NCBI RefSeq assembly: GCF_001708965.1
Contig: NZ_LVJW01000003.1
Span: 124,001 to 188,000 of the forward strand
Source: Candidatus Thiodiazotropha endoloripes
Lineage (GTDB): Bacteria; Pseudomonadota; Gammaproteobacteria; Chromatiales; Chromatiaceae
Length of the DNA stretch: 64,000 nucleotides
Direction of reading: 5' to 3'
Numbering within the stretch: position 1 is the stretch's first letter; the number at the start of each line of letters is the position of its first letter. The notes below the pieces were generated by a model. It was not told the DNA's origin. It was given only the letters and a program-made list of their open reading frames with translations, and did not search any database. Below, piece by piece: positions 56,246 through 64,000 of the stretch. The position numbers were made by a program, and so were the translations under genes.

Positions 56246-56443
56246 CTAGACTTTTACATCAATGTTGTTGCCGAGGGAAGATGATGGGTTGGCTTTCGGT
56301 GCACTCTGCTCCACAGACTGAACCATCTGTACGGCAATCTGTTCCTGCATCTCCATGACTTTCTTCTGCATGGCCACACTAGTCTCTGTTCCTGCATTCG
56401 CAACCATGCTGACTGCGGAAGTGCTGACACCGGCAATGTCCAT
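56246..56443 (-). CDS. YjfB-like putative motility protein
   Basis: This 65-residue protein starts MDIAGVSTSAVSMVANAG and continues into a helix, VAMQKKVMEMQEQIAVQMVQSV, the pattern of the YjfB family (putative motility protein, first noted near Bacillus flagellar regulation). No flagellar genes are in the window. It is a single gene with a strong terminator directly after its stop. Confidence 0.75.
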   Translation of the reverse strand: MDIAGVSTSAVSMVANAGTETSVAMQKKVMEMQEQIAVQMVQSVEQSAPKANPSSSLGNNIDVKV

Positions 56444-56683
56444 AACTCAACTCCTGAAATTCTCAGTTGGGATTCACTTTCCTGTAGCGGCCTACAGGGC
56501 GAAATCTTTAGTCTGTTCAGCGCTTCGAAGGTGGTGTGAATCCGCGATCGTTCCGGTTGGTTCCATGCGAAGAGCCATGATTGTAACGCATTGATAAATC
56601 AAGGGAAGGTTGTGGAATCGTGCGGCTGATCGGGAGCTCCCAAGGTGCTGTTCAAAGCTTCTGAACAGACCTTCATGGGGGAA
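56444..56683. other. Gap between the yjfB-like and msrA-trx genes
   Basis: I see no gene here. The short plus-strand frame at 56355-56594 overlaps the yjfB-like gene and has no family features. The promoter of the yjfB-like gene should lie here, but no clear box was found. Confidence 0.4.
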
Positions 56684-57694
56684 TTAAAAGAGTGAGTTTT
56701 TAGCTCTCCCTGCCTCCATTTTTCCGGCGATATGTGAAGCTTCAGGCCTCATGCGTTGGCTGTCAAACCATTGCCAAAATCTGTTCATGTTGCCGTTATA
56801 GCCGGTAAATCGGGAGACCTCATTGCCCTGTTCGAACAGCACAATGGTGGGGGTGGCGATCAGACTCTTCTGCAGTTTCCAGCCAGCAGGTGGTTGTCTC
56901 GACAGGGTGCTGGCAATCTCCACCTCAGCCTGCCAGTGGTCAAGAATGTCGGCCTTGAACTGTTGGCAGAAGATGCACTCTTCCGCTTCGAAAACCACCA
57001 GCTGTTGTTGTGGATCGAGTTTTGCACCATCCAGCATGGCGGTCGTTGATGGTGGTTGCAGGCGGCTCTCCTGACTGTCCGGATAGATCACACCGGTACC
57101 ACCCAGGCCACAGTAGCCATTCGGGTTCTTGACGAGGTAATCCTGGTGGTAGGTTTCTGCCGCAGAATAGTTTGTGAGCGGGGCGATCTCAGTGGTTATC
57201 CTGCCAAACTTCTTTGCCAACAGGGCCTGTTGATAGATATCACGGGTTTTAACTGCTGTAGCTGTCTGATCATCATTGTGGGTATAGATCGCGCTGCGAT
57301 AGTTCGATCCCACATCGTTTCCCTGTCGGTCACCCTGAGTCGGATCATGATTTTGCCAAAAACCGATCAATACCGCTTCCAGACTGGTTCTGTTGGTGTC
57401 AAAAGTGACTTTCACTACCTCGGTATGGTTACGCTTATCGGACAGCCCCAGTTTACGCAGGGATTCGTGACTGAGAATTTTGCGGTAGCTTGCCTCGATT
57501 TCACCATTTGCATAACCACTCTCCACATCGACCACTCCCGGCAGCGCCGACATTCTCTTCTCCGCACCCCAGAAGCAGCCCATTCCCAGAATGATACTCT
57601 CGAGATGATCTTGCTGGCTGTTGGCCTGGGCGATTTGAAAGGGAGCCAAAATCAGCAGTGTCAGGGTCAGAAGCGTGTTGCAACGGTTTTTCAT
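56684..57694 (-). CDS. msrA: Exported MsrA fused to a thioredoxin-like domain
   Basis: This 336-residue protein has a signal peptide ending near AQAN. A complete methionine sulfoxide reductase A domain follows (about residues 32-205) with the catalytic GCFWGAEKRMSALPGV, then NHTEVVKVTFD, QGNDVGSNYRSAIY and AETYHQDYL. The last 120 residues form a thioredoxin-like domain with FEAEECIFCQQFKADIL (CXXC) and the cis-Pro loop IATPTIVLFEQGN. The second domain could regenerate MsrA in the periplasm, like the fused domain of Neisseria PilB, but in reversed order and without MsrB. Confidence 0.92.
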   Translation of the reverse strand: MKNRCNTLLTLTLLILAPFQIAQANSQQDHLESIILGMGCFWGAEKRMSALPGVVDVESGYANGEIEASYRKILSHESLRKLGLSDKRNHTEVVKVTFDTNRTSLEAVLIGFWQNHDPTQGDRQGNDVGSNYRSAIYTHNDDQTATAVKTRDIYQQALLAKKFGRITTEIAPLTNYSAAETYHQDYLVKNPNGYCGLGGTGVIYPDSQESRLQPPSTTAMLDGAKLDPQQQLVVFEAEECIFCQQFKADILDHWQAEVEIASTLSRQPPAGWKLQKSLIATPTIVLFEQGNEVSRFTGYNGNMNRFWQWFDSQRMRPEASHIAGKMEAGRAKNSLF

Positions 57695-57826
57695 AACTCA
57701 GCCTGTAACGAAAGTTACTTCAGTGGAATTATCTACAGTTTAAGTTAATGAATATGGATCAATCCTCACGTAAAGATCACAAAAATATCCCCGCATTGCC
57801 GCAGGTATTTCCGGGCACTGTAGTTG

Positions 57827-57871
57827 ATCGACTGCCACGGGGCTGAGCGTCTCTGACCCGTGGCAATCGAT
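57827..57871. other. Long hairpin between rsgA and msrA
   Basis: A 15-bp stem with one mismatch (ATCGACTGCCACGGG against CCCGTGGCAATCGAT) and a 15-base loop lies 23 bases past the rsgA stop. It has no T-tract. It could be a terminator needing Rho, or an mRNA-stabilising element. Confidence 0.5.
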
Positions 57872-57894
57872 TCAGGGTTTCGAGGACAAACGGA

Positions 57895-58941
57895 TCAACC
57901 GGTACCCTTCTTCAGCTTTTGTGAAGCTTTTAATGTGCTGCGGTAGAAACGCCCGAGTGCCCGATCCCTGGCTCGCTTCTGTGCGATGGTTGCACTGTTC
58001 TGCTGCTGTTCCCGCATCAGTTTCTGATAGTTGAGCAGACGTCGCTGATCCAGCTTACCCTGTTCGATGGCTGACTCGACCGCACAACCTGGCTCACCCT
58101 GGTGGGCGCAATCGCTGAAACGGCACTGCTCTGCAAGGCTGGTGATATCGGAGAAACTCTCCTCGATACCCTGCTCACAATCATAGAGCTGCAACTCCCT
58201 CATCCCCGGGGTGTCGATCAGAATACCACCGGAAGGGATAAAGTGTAGCGATCTGCCGGTCGTGGTGTGACGTCCCTTGCTGTCATCCAGGCGGATCCCC
58301 TGTGTGGCCTGGTGGCCACCACCCAGGAGTGTATTCACCAGAGTCGACTTGCCCACCCCCGAGGATCCCAGCAGGGCAACGGTTCTGCCGGTTGTGCACC
58401 AGAGATTCAGTTCGGCCACGCTGCCGCTCTGTTGCCCGTTCACAGGGACCACACTCAAGATTGGGTCAATCGCCTCTATCTGTTGAACATAGGAGTCGGG
58501 ATCCTGGCAAAGGTCTGCCTTGCTGAGTACCACCACAGGTTCCACCCCAGCCTCTGCAGCGATTGCCAGATAACGCTCGATACGGTTCAAATTGAACTCT
58601 TCATTGAGCGAGCTGACGATGAACAGGGTATCCACATTGGCCGCAATCAGCTGGGTCTCAACCTTGCTGCCGGCCGCCTTGCGGGCGAACAGAGTGAGTC
58701 GGTCCAGCGCTCTGTAAAAATGGTTTTCCAGGTCCAGCAGCAGCCAGTCACCTACCGTCATGGCGGGCATAGCGTGGGTAGTGGGCAGGGAGGTGATACC
58801 CGCTTCGGTTTCAACTTCCAGTCTGGAACGATGCTGGGTGATTACCCGTCCGATGGTGAATGTTTCCAGCTCTTCCAGAGAGAGCTGTTGTTGGAAAGAG
58901 GGTGACCAACCCAGTTGGTGTAATGATTTATGGTTAGACAT
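57895..58941 (-). CDS. rsgA: Small ribosomal subunit biogenesis GTPase RsgA
   Basis: This 348-residue circularly permuted GTPase matures the 30S subunit. An N-terminal OB-fold is followed by the permuted GTPase domain (VVLSKADLCQ first, then LLGSSGVGKSTLVNTLLG, then DTPGMRELQLYD). A zinc finger follows with CRFSDCAHQGEPGC. Length and motif order are standard. The start MSNHKSLHQLGWSP is the usual one. Confidence 0.95.
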   Translation of the reverse strand: MSNHKSLHQLGWSPSFQQQLSLEELETFTIGRVITQHRSRLEVETEAGITSLPTTHAMPAMTVGDWLLLDLENHFYRALDRLTLFARKAAGSKVETQLIAANVDTLFIVSSLNEEFNLNRIERYLAIAAEAGVEPVVVLSKADLCQDPDSYVQQIEAIDPILSVVPVNGQQSGSVAELNLWCTTGRTVALLGSSGVGKSTLVNTLLGGGHQATQGIRLDDSKGRHTTTGRSLHFIPSGGILIDTPGMRELQLYDCEQGIEESFSDITSLAEQCRFSDCAHQGEPGCAVESAIEQGKLDQRRLLNYQKLMREQQQNSATIAQKRARDRALGRFYRSTLKASQKLKKGTG

Positions 58942-59216
58942 GAGTGCCCCCGATGCATAAAACGCATCGTTCTAATGACAATAACTCGATGGGGCTTGGG
59001 CCCCGGTTATAAAAACCGGGCAGAGACTAGCTGGTGGTCAGCTGGCTGCCCGGGGGGTGTCGATTACACTCATTCATACCCTCCGGCTTGGATTGGTTAA
59101 CTGCCTGTAAATTAGCAGAATGAATGAGCGGGTTCAATGCGCTGAAAGGAGATATCCTGTAATGGCGGTCAAAAATTCTGGTTTTTTTGGCATGATTATT
59201 GTCTATCACGAACCCC
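58942..59216. other. Divergent gap between rsgA and the ANTAR regulator
   Basis: No gene seen. It contains a 7-bp hairpin (CCCGGTT 59002-59008 with AACCGGG 59014-59020, loop ATAAA). Promoters for rsgA (left) and the ANTAR gene (right) should lie here; no clear box was found. Confidence 0.4.
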
Positions 59217-59819
59217 ATGACTCATTCCAAACCGAACAAACCGCTGCGTGTCATGCTGGTGGACGATAAGTCCGACCGGCGGGAGATGATCGATTTTGCA
59301 CTGCGCGATATCGAGTGTGCACTGGTGGCCTGTGTTTCCGGTGACGGGGATCTGTTGTCAGCGGTGCAGCAGTGCAATCCCGATGTGATTCTGATCGATA
59401 TCGAGGCGCCGGGCAGGGATACGCTGGAGAGTCTTGAATCGGTACAGAGTACTGTGCCCCGCCCAATGGTGATGTTCTCCCAGGATGACAATAACCGGAC
59501 GATCCGCCGCGCCACACAGGCCGGGGTAAGCGCCTATGTGGTGGATGGTCTGCAGGGCAATCGGGTTCGCCCGATCATCGATGCGGCTGTCGCGCGCTTT
59601 CAACATTTCAACCATCTTGAGTCGGAGTTGAAAAAAGCCCATCAGCAGCTGAATGACCGTAAGGTGATCGACAAGGCCAAGGGGATCATCATGAAACAGC
59701 GTGGACTGAATGAGGAGCAGGCCTATCAGGCGATGCGCAAGTTGGCGATGGACACCAATCGTAAGATTGCCGAGGTGGCACAGAACATCATCGAGGCAGC
59801 CAGTATCCTCTCAGGATGA
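59217..59819 (+). CDS. nasT: NasT-type ANTAR-domain response regulator
   Basis: This 200-residue RNA-binding antiterminator has an N-terminal receiver-like domain (LRVMLVDDKSDRREM, VILIDIEAPGRDTLES). A linker helix follows, then a C-terminal ANTAR domain (about 140-198) with KVIDKAKGIIMKQRGLNEEQAYQAMRKLAMD. The pattern matches NasT, which binds paired hexaloop hairpins in nitrate-assimilation leaders and prevents termination. In known systems NasS, a NrtA-like protein, holds NasT inactive without nitrate; no nasS gene adjoins it here. ATG 59217 lacks a clear ribosome binding site; TTG 59199 is the alternative. A matching leader lies just downstream. Confidence 0.9.
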   Translation: MTHSKPNKPLRVMLVDDKSDRREMIDFALRDIECALVACVSGDGDLLSAVQQCNPDVILIDIEAPGRDTLESLESVQSTVPRPMVMFSQDDNNRTIRRATQAGVSAYVVDGLQGNRVRPIIDAAVARFQHFNHLESELKKAHQQLNDRKVIDKAKGIIMKQRGLNEEQAYQAMRKLAMDTNRKIAEVAQNIIEAASILSG

Positions 59820-59843
59820 TTCTGTGGAGTGCGCTTTCATGAG

Positions 59844-59882
59844 CCAAAGTTGTGCATTTGCACAATCTTGGTGACTTTTTTT
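59844..59882 (+). terminator. Terminator after the ANTAR gene
   Basis: A dyad with CCAA outer arms and TTGTGCA/TGCACAA inner arms (59844-59870), almost fully paired, is followed after TGAC by seven T (59876-59882), 25 bases past the gene stop. The palindromic core might instead be an operator for the nrt promoter downstream. Confidence 0.6.
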
Positions 59883-60034
59883 AGTGCGCTTTGCCTCGGT
59901 TGTTTGTAAGGAAGGTGAGCCATTCTGTCATCGGATTTGTCCAGTCTCTCTCTTTTTTTACTGAATTATCTCTCTTAAAAAACAACAACTAAGTAACTTG
60001 AGGCGATCGCACATGCTGACCGCTGCAGGGAACT

Positions 60035-60049
60035 TGGCATGTGGTTTGC
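60035..60049 (+). promoter_or_regulatory. Sigma-54 promoter of nrtABC
   Basis: TGGCAT-GTGGT-TTGC matches the -24/-12 consensus TGGCAC-N5-TTGC at all but one position, with GG and GC correctly spaced. Transcription should start near 60061, just upstream of the hexaloop hairpins and about 190 bases before nrtA. Confidence 0.75.
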
Positions 60050-60073
60050 TCTAAGTTTGCAAAGGTTGAGTTT

Positions 60074-60104
60074 GGTCCCAAGGCGGACCGGCCCAATGGC
60101 GGGC
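60074..60104 (+). ncRNA. Two-hexaloop ANTAR target RNA in the nrtA leader
   Basis: Two adjacent hairpins are each closed by a six-base loop. P1 is GGTCC-(CAAGGC)-GGACC at 60074-60089 and P2 is GCCC-(AATGGC)-GGGC at 60091-60104, one base apart. The P2 loop has A at position 1 and G at position 4, the ANTAR recognition pattern; P1 has the G but C at position 1. They lie between the sigma-54 promoter and a strong terminator, the arrangement expected for NasT-controlled antitermination. Confidence 0.68.
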
Positions 60105-60153
60105 ATCCAACCGGTTTACGAATTCAGGTCAACGCAGGCCGACCAGGACAAAG

Positions 60154-60206
60154 GCGTCCATTCCCACACGATCTCCGATCGTGGTTGGGAGTGGGCGCTT
60201 TTTTTT
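60154..60206 (+). terminator. Leader terminator upstream of nrtA
   Basis: A very long stem (60154-60198, about 19 pairs with small bulges and a short loop around 60174-60176) ends in eight consecutive T (60199-60206). It lies 48 bases before the nrtA start, so most transcripts would stop here unless antitermination occurs. Confidence 0.85.
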
Positions 60207-60254
60207 GCCTGCTGACCAATACAGGTTTTTTGACATTTACCAGAGGTGTTTTTC

Positions 60255-61661
60255 ATGAGTTCAAGCAGTGTGATCAAGAACAGCAGTCGCAGGGGTTTCC
60301 TGAAACGGGCGGCGTTGGCTGTCGCTTTGTCCGCCGGTATTGGTTTGGCAAGCGGTACGGCGTCAGCGGAGATAGGCTATCCGGAGAAGGAGGACCTTAA
60401 GTTCGGTTTCATTAAATTGACCGATATGGCGCCATTGGCCATCGCCTACGAAAAGGGTTACTTCGAGGATGAGGGGCTGTATGTAACCCTGGAAGCCCAG
60501 GCCAACTGGAAGGTGCTGCTCGATGGGGTTATCGATGGGCAACTGGATGGTGCCCATATGCTTGCCGGCCAGCCGTTGGCTGCAACCATCGGTTTCGGCA
60601 CCAAGGCCCATATCGTCACCCCTTTCAGCATGGATCTGAATGGTAACGGTATTACCGTATCCAACACGGTGTGGGAGCAGATGAAGCCCCATGTGCCGAA
60701 ACAGGCCGATGGCAAGCCGGTTCATCCGATCAAGGCGGATGCCCTGAAGCCGGTAGTCGATCAATACAAGAAGGATGGCAAACCCTTCAAGATGGGTATG
60801 GTCTTTCCGGTATCCACCCACAACTATGAGTTGCGTTACTGGTTGGCTGCCGGGGGAATCAATCCGGGTTACTACGCGCCACACAAAGGTGATATCACCG
60901 GTCAGTTGAAGGCCGATGCACTGCTGTCCGTAACACCGCCGCCACAGATGCCGGCCACACTGGAGGCGGGCACCATCTATGGTTACTGCGTGGGTGAACC
61001 CTGGAATCAGCAGGCTGTATTCAAGGGAATCGGTGTGCCGGTAATTACCGACTATGAGATCTGGAAGGATAATCCGGAAAAGGTCTTCGGTATGACCAAG
61101 GCGTTCACCGAGAAGTATCCGAATACCACCATCCGGGTTGTGAAAGCGTTGATTCGTGCCGGTAAATGGCTCGATGAGAACGATAATGCCAATCGCCCTG
61201 AAGCGGTGAAGATTCTCTCCCAGTCCAACTATGTGGGAGCCGATTACGAAGTAATCGCCAACTCCATGACCGGCACCTTCGAGTATGAGAAGGGGGACAA
61301 ACGTTCGGTTCCGGATTTCAATGTCTTCTTCCGCTACAACGCCACCTATCCCTACTACTCGGATGCGGTCTGGTACCTGACCCAGATGCGTCGCTGGGGA
61401 CAGATCTCGGAACAGAAACCCAACAGCTGGTACGACAAAGTGGCGAAGAGTGTCTATCGCCCCGACATCTATCAGAAAGCGGCTGAATCCCTGATTGCCG
61501 AGGGCAAGTTGAAAGCGGATGAGTTTCCCGATTTCAAAACTGAGACCGGTTATCGCAAACCTCAAACCGAATTCATCGATGAAGTGACATTCGATGGCAC
61601 CAAGCCAAATGAGTACATCGATAGTTTCAGCATCGGCCTGAAGGGGGATGATCAGGTTTAA
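60255..61661 (+). CDS. nrtA: Nitrate ABC transporter substrate-binding protein NrtA
   Basis: This 468-residue binding protein of the NrtA/CmpA family has a twin-arginine signal ([13 protein letters not shown]). Typical segments are [50 protein letters not shown] and [14 protein letters not shown]. It captures nitrate, and perhaps nitrite, in the periplasm. ATG 60255 has AGAGG 8 bases upstream; GTG 60246 is too close to that site. It is the first gene of the operon, behind a sigma-54 promoter and an antitermination leader. The long opposite-strand frame (60363-61712) is not a gene. Confidence 0.94.
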   Translation: MSSSSVIKNSSRRGFLKRAALAVALSAGIGLASGTASAEIGYPEKEDLKFGFIKLTDMAPLAIAYEKGYFEDEGLYVTLEAQANWKVLLDGVIDGQLDGAHMLAGQPLAATIGFGTKAHIVTPFSMDLNGNGITVSNTVWEQMKPHVPKQADGKPVHPIKADALKPVVDQYKKDGKPFKMGMVFPVSTHNYELRYWLAAGGINPGYYAPHKGDITGQLKADALLSVTPPPQMPATLEAGTIYGYCVGEPWNQQAVFKGIGVPVITDYEIWKDNPEKVFGMTKAFTEKYPNTTIRVVKALIRAGKWLDENDNANRPEAVKILSQSNYVGADYEVIANSMTGTFEYEKGDKRSVPDFNVFFRYNATYPYYSDAVWYLTQMRRWGQISEQKPNSWYDKVAKSVYRPDIYQKAAESLIAEGKLKADEFPDFKTETGYRKPQTEFIDEVTFDGTKPNEYIDSFSIGLKGDDQV

Positions 61662-61775
61662 ACCGGTACAGGGTGCGGCTGAGTCGCGCCCTGATCCGGG
61701 TAGAGCTTTCATGGTTGAGCAGGGACGCTCTTTATCGGTTCAGAGAAGCACCGGCCTATCAACAGGAAAATTAAG

Positions 61776-62804
61776 ATGGCAACTTCAATCTCATCAAAGA
61801 CCTTCAATCTGCCATGGCTCGAGTCAGCGCTCAATCGCCTGGCCAGTGATCAGTTCGGTAAATCCTTCACCCAGTTGATCAAGCAACTGCTGGTACCTCT
61901 CATTGCCTTGGTGATATTTCTCGGACTGTGGAGTGTCGGCGCCAAACATGTGCAGACCTCGCTGGGTATTTTGCCCGGTCCGGTTAAAGTCTGGGAGCAG
62001 ACACAGTCTTTGTACCAGGAGCATAATGCGGAGCGGGCGAAAGCGGATGCCTTCTATGAACGTATGCAGGGACGTATCGACAAGGCAGTGGCCGCAGGCC
62101 AGCCGGAAGAGCGCATCGAACGGATGCGGTCCAGAAAATATACCGGCAAAGAGACCTTTTTCGATCAGATTCTGACCAGCCTGCTGACTGTGATGGCGGG
62201 CTTTGTGGTTGCCTCATTGATTGCCATTCCGATCGGTATCGTGTGTGGCATGAGTGCAACCCTCTACACCGCGATCAATCCATTGATCCAGATCTTCAAA
62301 CCGGTGTCGCCACTCGCCTGGTTGCCACTGGTGACGATGGTGGTTTCGGCGCTCTATGTGACCGATGATCCACTCTTCTCCAAATCGTTTCTCAACTCGG
62401 CGATTACCGTCACGCTCTGTTGTCTCTGGCCCACCATCATCAACACCACGGTGGGTGTCTCCGGTGTCGATAAGGATCTGATCAATGTCAGCCGGGTATT
62501 GCGACTCAACGCCTTCACCAAGACTGTGAAGATCGTATTACCTTCAGCGATTCCGATGATTTTTACCGGTCTGCGACTGTCACTGGGTATCGGCTGGATG
62601 GTGCTGATCGCCGCCGAGATGCTGGCGCAGAATCCCGGCCTGGGCAAATTTGTCTGGGACGAGTTTCAAAACGGCAGCTCCGACTCCCTGGCGAGGATCA
62701 TGGTGGCGGTACTGGTGATCGGATTTATCGGTTTTCTGCTCGATCGCGGCATGTTGATGCTGCAGCGGAGCTTCAGCTGGGACAAGAACGCGGTACTGCG
62801 CTAA
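61776..62804 (+). CDS. nrtB: Nitrate ABC transporter permease NrtB
   Basis: This 342-residue membrane subunit has about six helices. It has one helix near residues 38-58, then a polar loop rich in charged residues (80-125). The BPD-type permease core follows, with NPLIQIFKPVSPLAWLPLVTM and the EAA-like loop KTVKIVLPSAIPMIFTGLRLSLGIGWM. The long loop after the first helix is typical of NrtB. AGGA precedes ATG 61776. It follows nrtA by about 110 bases. Confidence 0.93.
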   Translation: MATSISSKTFNLPWLESALNRLASDQFGKSFTQLIKQLLVPLIALVIFLGLWSVGAKHVQTSLGILPGPVKVWEQTQSLYQEHNAERAKADAFYERMQGRIDKAVAAGQPEERIERMRSRKYTGKETFFDQILTSLLTVMAGFVVASLIAIPIGIVCGMSATLYTAINPLIQIFKPVSPLAWLPLVTMVVSALYVTDDPLFSKSFLNSAITVTLCCLWPTIINTTVGVSGVDKDLINVSRVLRLNAFTKTVKIVLPSAIPMIFTGLRLSLGIGWMVLIAAEMLAQNPGLGKFVWDEFQNGSSDSLARIMVAVLVIGFIGFLLDRGMLMLQRSFSWDKNAVLR

Positions 62805-62841
62805 CAGCGTAAGCGTGTAACGAATTGATTGGATAAACAGT

Positions 62842-64000
62842 ATGAACAACTATCTGAATATCGACCATGTCAGTATCACCTTTCCGACCGATAACGGTCC
62901 GTTGAATGTGTTGAACGATGTGGACCTGAAAGTCTCCCAGGGGGAGTTCATCTCTCTCATCGGTCACTCGGGCTGCGGTAAGTCCACGGTGCTGAATATT
63001 GTGGCCGGACTGCTCAACGCCACCGAGGGTGGGGTGATACTCGAAGAGAAGGAGGTCACTGAACCCGGGCCGGATCGGGCGGTGGTGTTTCAGAACCATT
63101 CGCTGCTGCCCTGGCTGACCGTCTATGACAATGTGCGTCTGGCGGTGGATCAGGTCTTCAAAAAGAGTAAATCGAAAGAGGAGCGTCATCGCTGGACCCT
63201 GCACAATCTGGAACTGGTGCATATGTCCCATGCTCTCGATCGCAAGCCGGATGAGATATCGGGCGGCATGAAACAGCGTGTCGGCATTGCCCGCGCCCTG
63301 GCCATGGAACCCAAAGTACTGTTGATGGATGAACCCTTCGGTGCGCTCGACTCATTGACCCGTACCCATATGCAGGACTCCCTGATGGAGATCCAGGCGC
63401 GGCTCAACAATACGGTGATCATGATCACCCACGATGTGGATGAAGCGGTACTGCTCTCCGATCGGATCATCATGATGACCAATGGGCCTTCCGCCACCAT
63501 CGGCGAGATTCTCAATGTCGATCTGCCCAAGCCGCGCAACCGCCTGGCCCTGGCGGAGAACCCGGTCTACAACCACTACCGGGCGGAAGTGGTGCGCTTC
63601 CTTCACGAACGTCATCAGCAGCCGGAAGAGGAGAAAGCACAGCCGAAGACTGAGGCTGAAAGTGATACCGTGGTCGATCTTTCGGCCTGGTTGAAATCGA
63701 GTCAATCGGCCAGTGGTAAAACCCTGGAAAAGGATCAGCTCACTCTGGGCTTTATCCCGCTTACCGACTGTGCCCCTCTGGTGGTGGCGAAAGAGAAAGG
63801 TTTCTTTCATCAACAGGGATTGAACGTGGAACTGTCACGGGAGAACTCCTGGGCCAACATCCGCGACAAGGTGGGTATCGGCATGCTCGATGGGGCGCAG
63901 ATGCTGGCGGCGATGCCACTCGCCAGCGCCCTGGGTGTGAGCGGTTCGGTGCCGATGATCACCGCCATGAGTCTCGACCTCAATGGGAACGGCATCACCG
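62842..64000 (+). CDS. nrtC: Nitrate ABC transporter ATPase NrtC with NrtA-like domain (cut by window edge)
   Basis: The gene runs off the right edge; 386 residues are visible. The ATPase domain has Walker A GHSGCGKSTVLNIVAG, signature ISGGMKQRVGIARAL, Walker B VLLMDEPFGALDSL and the H-loop MITHDVDEAVLL. After a polar linker with many Glu and Lys (about 258-295) a second domain begins, LTLGFIPLTDCAPLVVAKEKGFF, which is clearly NrtA-like. This is the NrtC architecture of cyanobacteria, where the C-terminal domain regulates transport by sensing nitrate. The start ATG 62842 follows nrtB after 37 bases. Confidence 0.93.
   Translation, partial: MNNYLNIDHVSITFPTDNGPLNVLNDVDLKVSQGEFISLIGHSGCGKSTVLNIVAGLLNATEGGVILEEKEVTEPGPDRAVVFQNHSLLPWLTVYDNVRLAVDQVFKKSKSKEERHRWTLHNLELVHMSHALDRKPDEISGGMKQRVGIARALAMEPKVLLMDEPFGALDSLTRTHMQDSLMEIQARLNNTVIMITHDVDEAVLLSDRIIMMTNGPSATIGEILNVDLPKPRNRLALAENPVYNHYRAEVVRFLHERHQQPEEEKAQPKTEAESDTVVDLSAWLKSSQSASGKTLEKDQLTLGFIPLTDCAPLVVAKEKGFFHQQGLNVELSRENSWANIRDKVGIGMLDGAQMLAAMPLASALGVSGSVPMITAMSLDLNGNGIT

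Noticed and set aside
59850-59865. TTGTGCA-TT-TGCACAA palindrome considered as a regulator operator
   Set aside because: It is the core of a longer stem followed by seven T after the ANTAR gene, so a terminator explains it better. An operator role is not excluded.
60363-61712. A 449-codon frame antisense to nrtA
   Set aside because: nrtA is well supported by its Tat signal, family motifs and leader. The antisense frame is a codon-bias shadow, long only because of the GC pattern.

Overview
The window looks like a chromosomal stretch of a free-living or symbiotic gammaproteobacterium. It carries Hda, BolA, RsgA, SfsA, FabA and CpdA of gammaproteobacterial type. The gene set resembles sulfur-oxidising Chromatiales-like bacteria: an octaheme tetrathionate reductase, a Tyr/Pro-rich exported protein resembling sulfur globule proteins, and urea and nitrate import. 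That lineage is inferred from gene content only. No rRNA, tRNA, CRISPR array, prophage or intact insertion sequence was recognised.

Layout. 0.3-8 kb: an EamA-type exporter, then a leftward TRAP transporter locus (membrane protein, TatT, DctP, cupin, DctQ, DctM) and a rightward AgcS amino acid symporter. 8-13.5 kb: leftward housekeeping genes (glutaredoxin-like, BolA, Hda, WrbA, ArsC), a YihY protein and a 537-residue protein of unknown role. 14-17.6 kb: two exported thioredoxin-fold proteins, a TolC-like protein, a HlyD-like adaptor and acylphosphatase. 17.8-26 kb: the Tyr/Pro-rich protein, SfsA, CpdA, OxyR, an aldolase/dehydrogenase fusion, FabA and ProS. 26.3-29.3 kb: a cytochrome b and octaheme tetrathionate reductase pair, preceded by the decayed tail of a cytochrome bd operon (cydB remnant plus a CydX-like small gene). 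29.3-39.2 kb: tautomerase, DUF4124 protein, ilvBHC, argG, dusA, a PstS-like protein, SCO1 and small unknowns.

39.3-50.4 kb is one leftward urea locus. The urtABCDE importer is followed by a small membrane protein and ureD, a fused ureAB, ureC, ureE, ureF and ureG. A good sigma-54 promoter and a candidate NtrC site lie upstream of urtA. 50.7-59 kb: PutA, a PAS-GGDEF-EAL protein, a YjfB-like protein, an exported MsrA-thioredoxin fusion and RsgA. 59.2-64 kb: an ANTAR regulator (NasT type) followed by nrtABC. The nrt leader has, in order, a sigma-54 promoter, two hexaloop hairpins and a strong intrinsic terminator just before nrtA.

Urea uptake and hydrolysis and nitrate import would both feed ammonium assimilation. 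Their promoters suggest joint control by nitrogen limitation, with nitrate also acting through RNA antitermination. The most unexpected items are the cytochrome bd operon relic, absent from simple ORF lists because it has no start codon and is frameshifted, and a roughly 15-base motif that recurs in several intergenic gaps.
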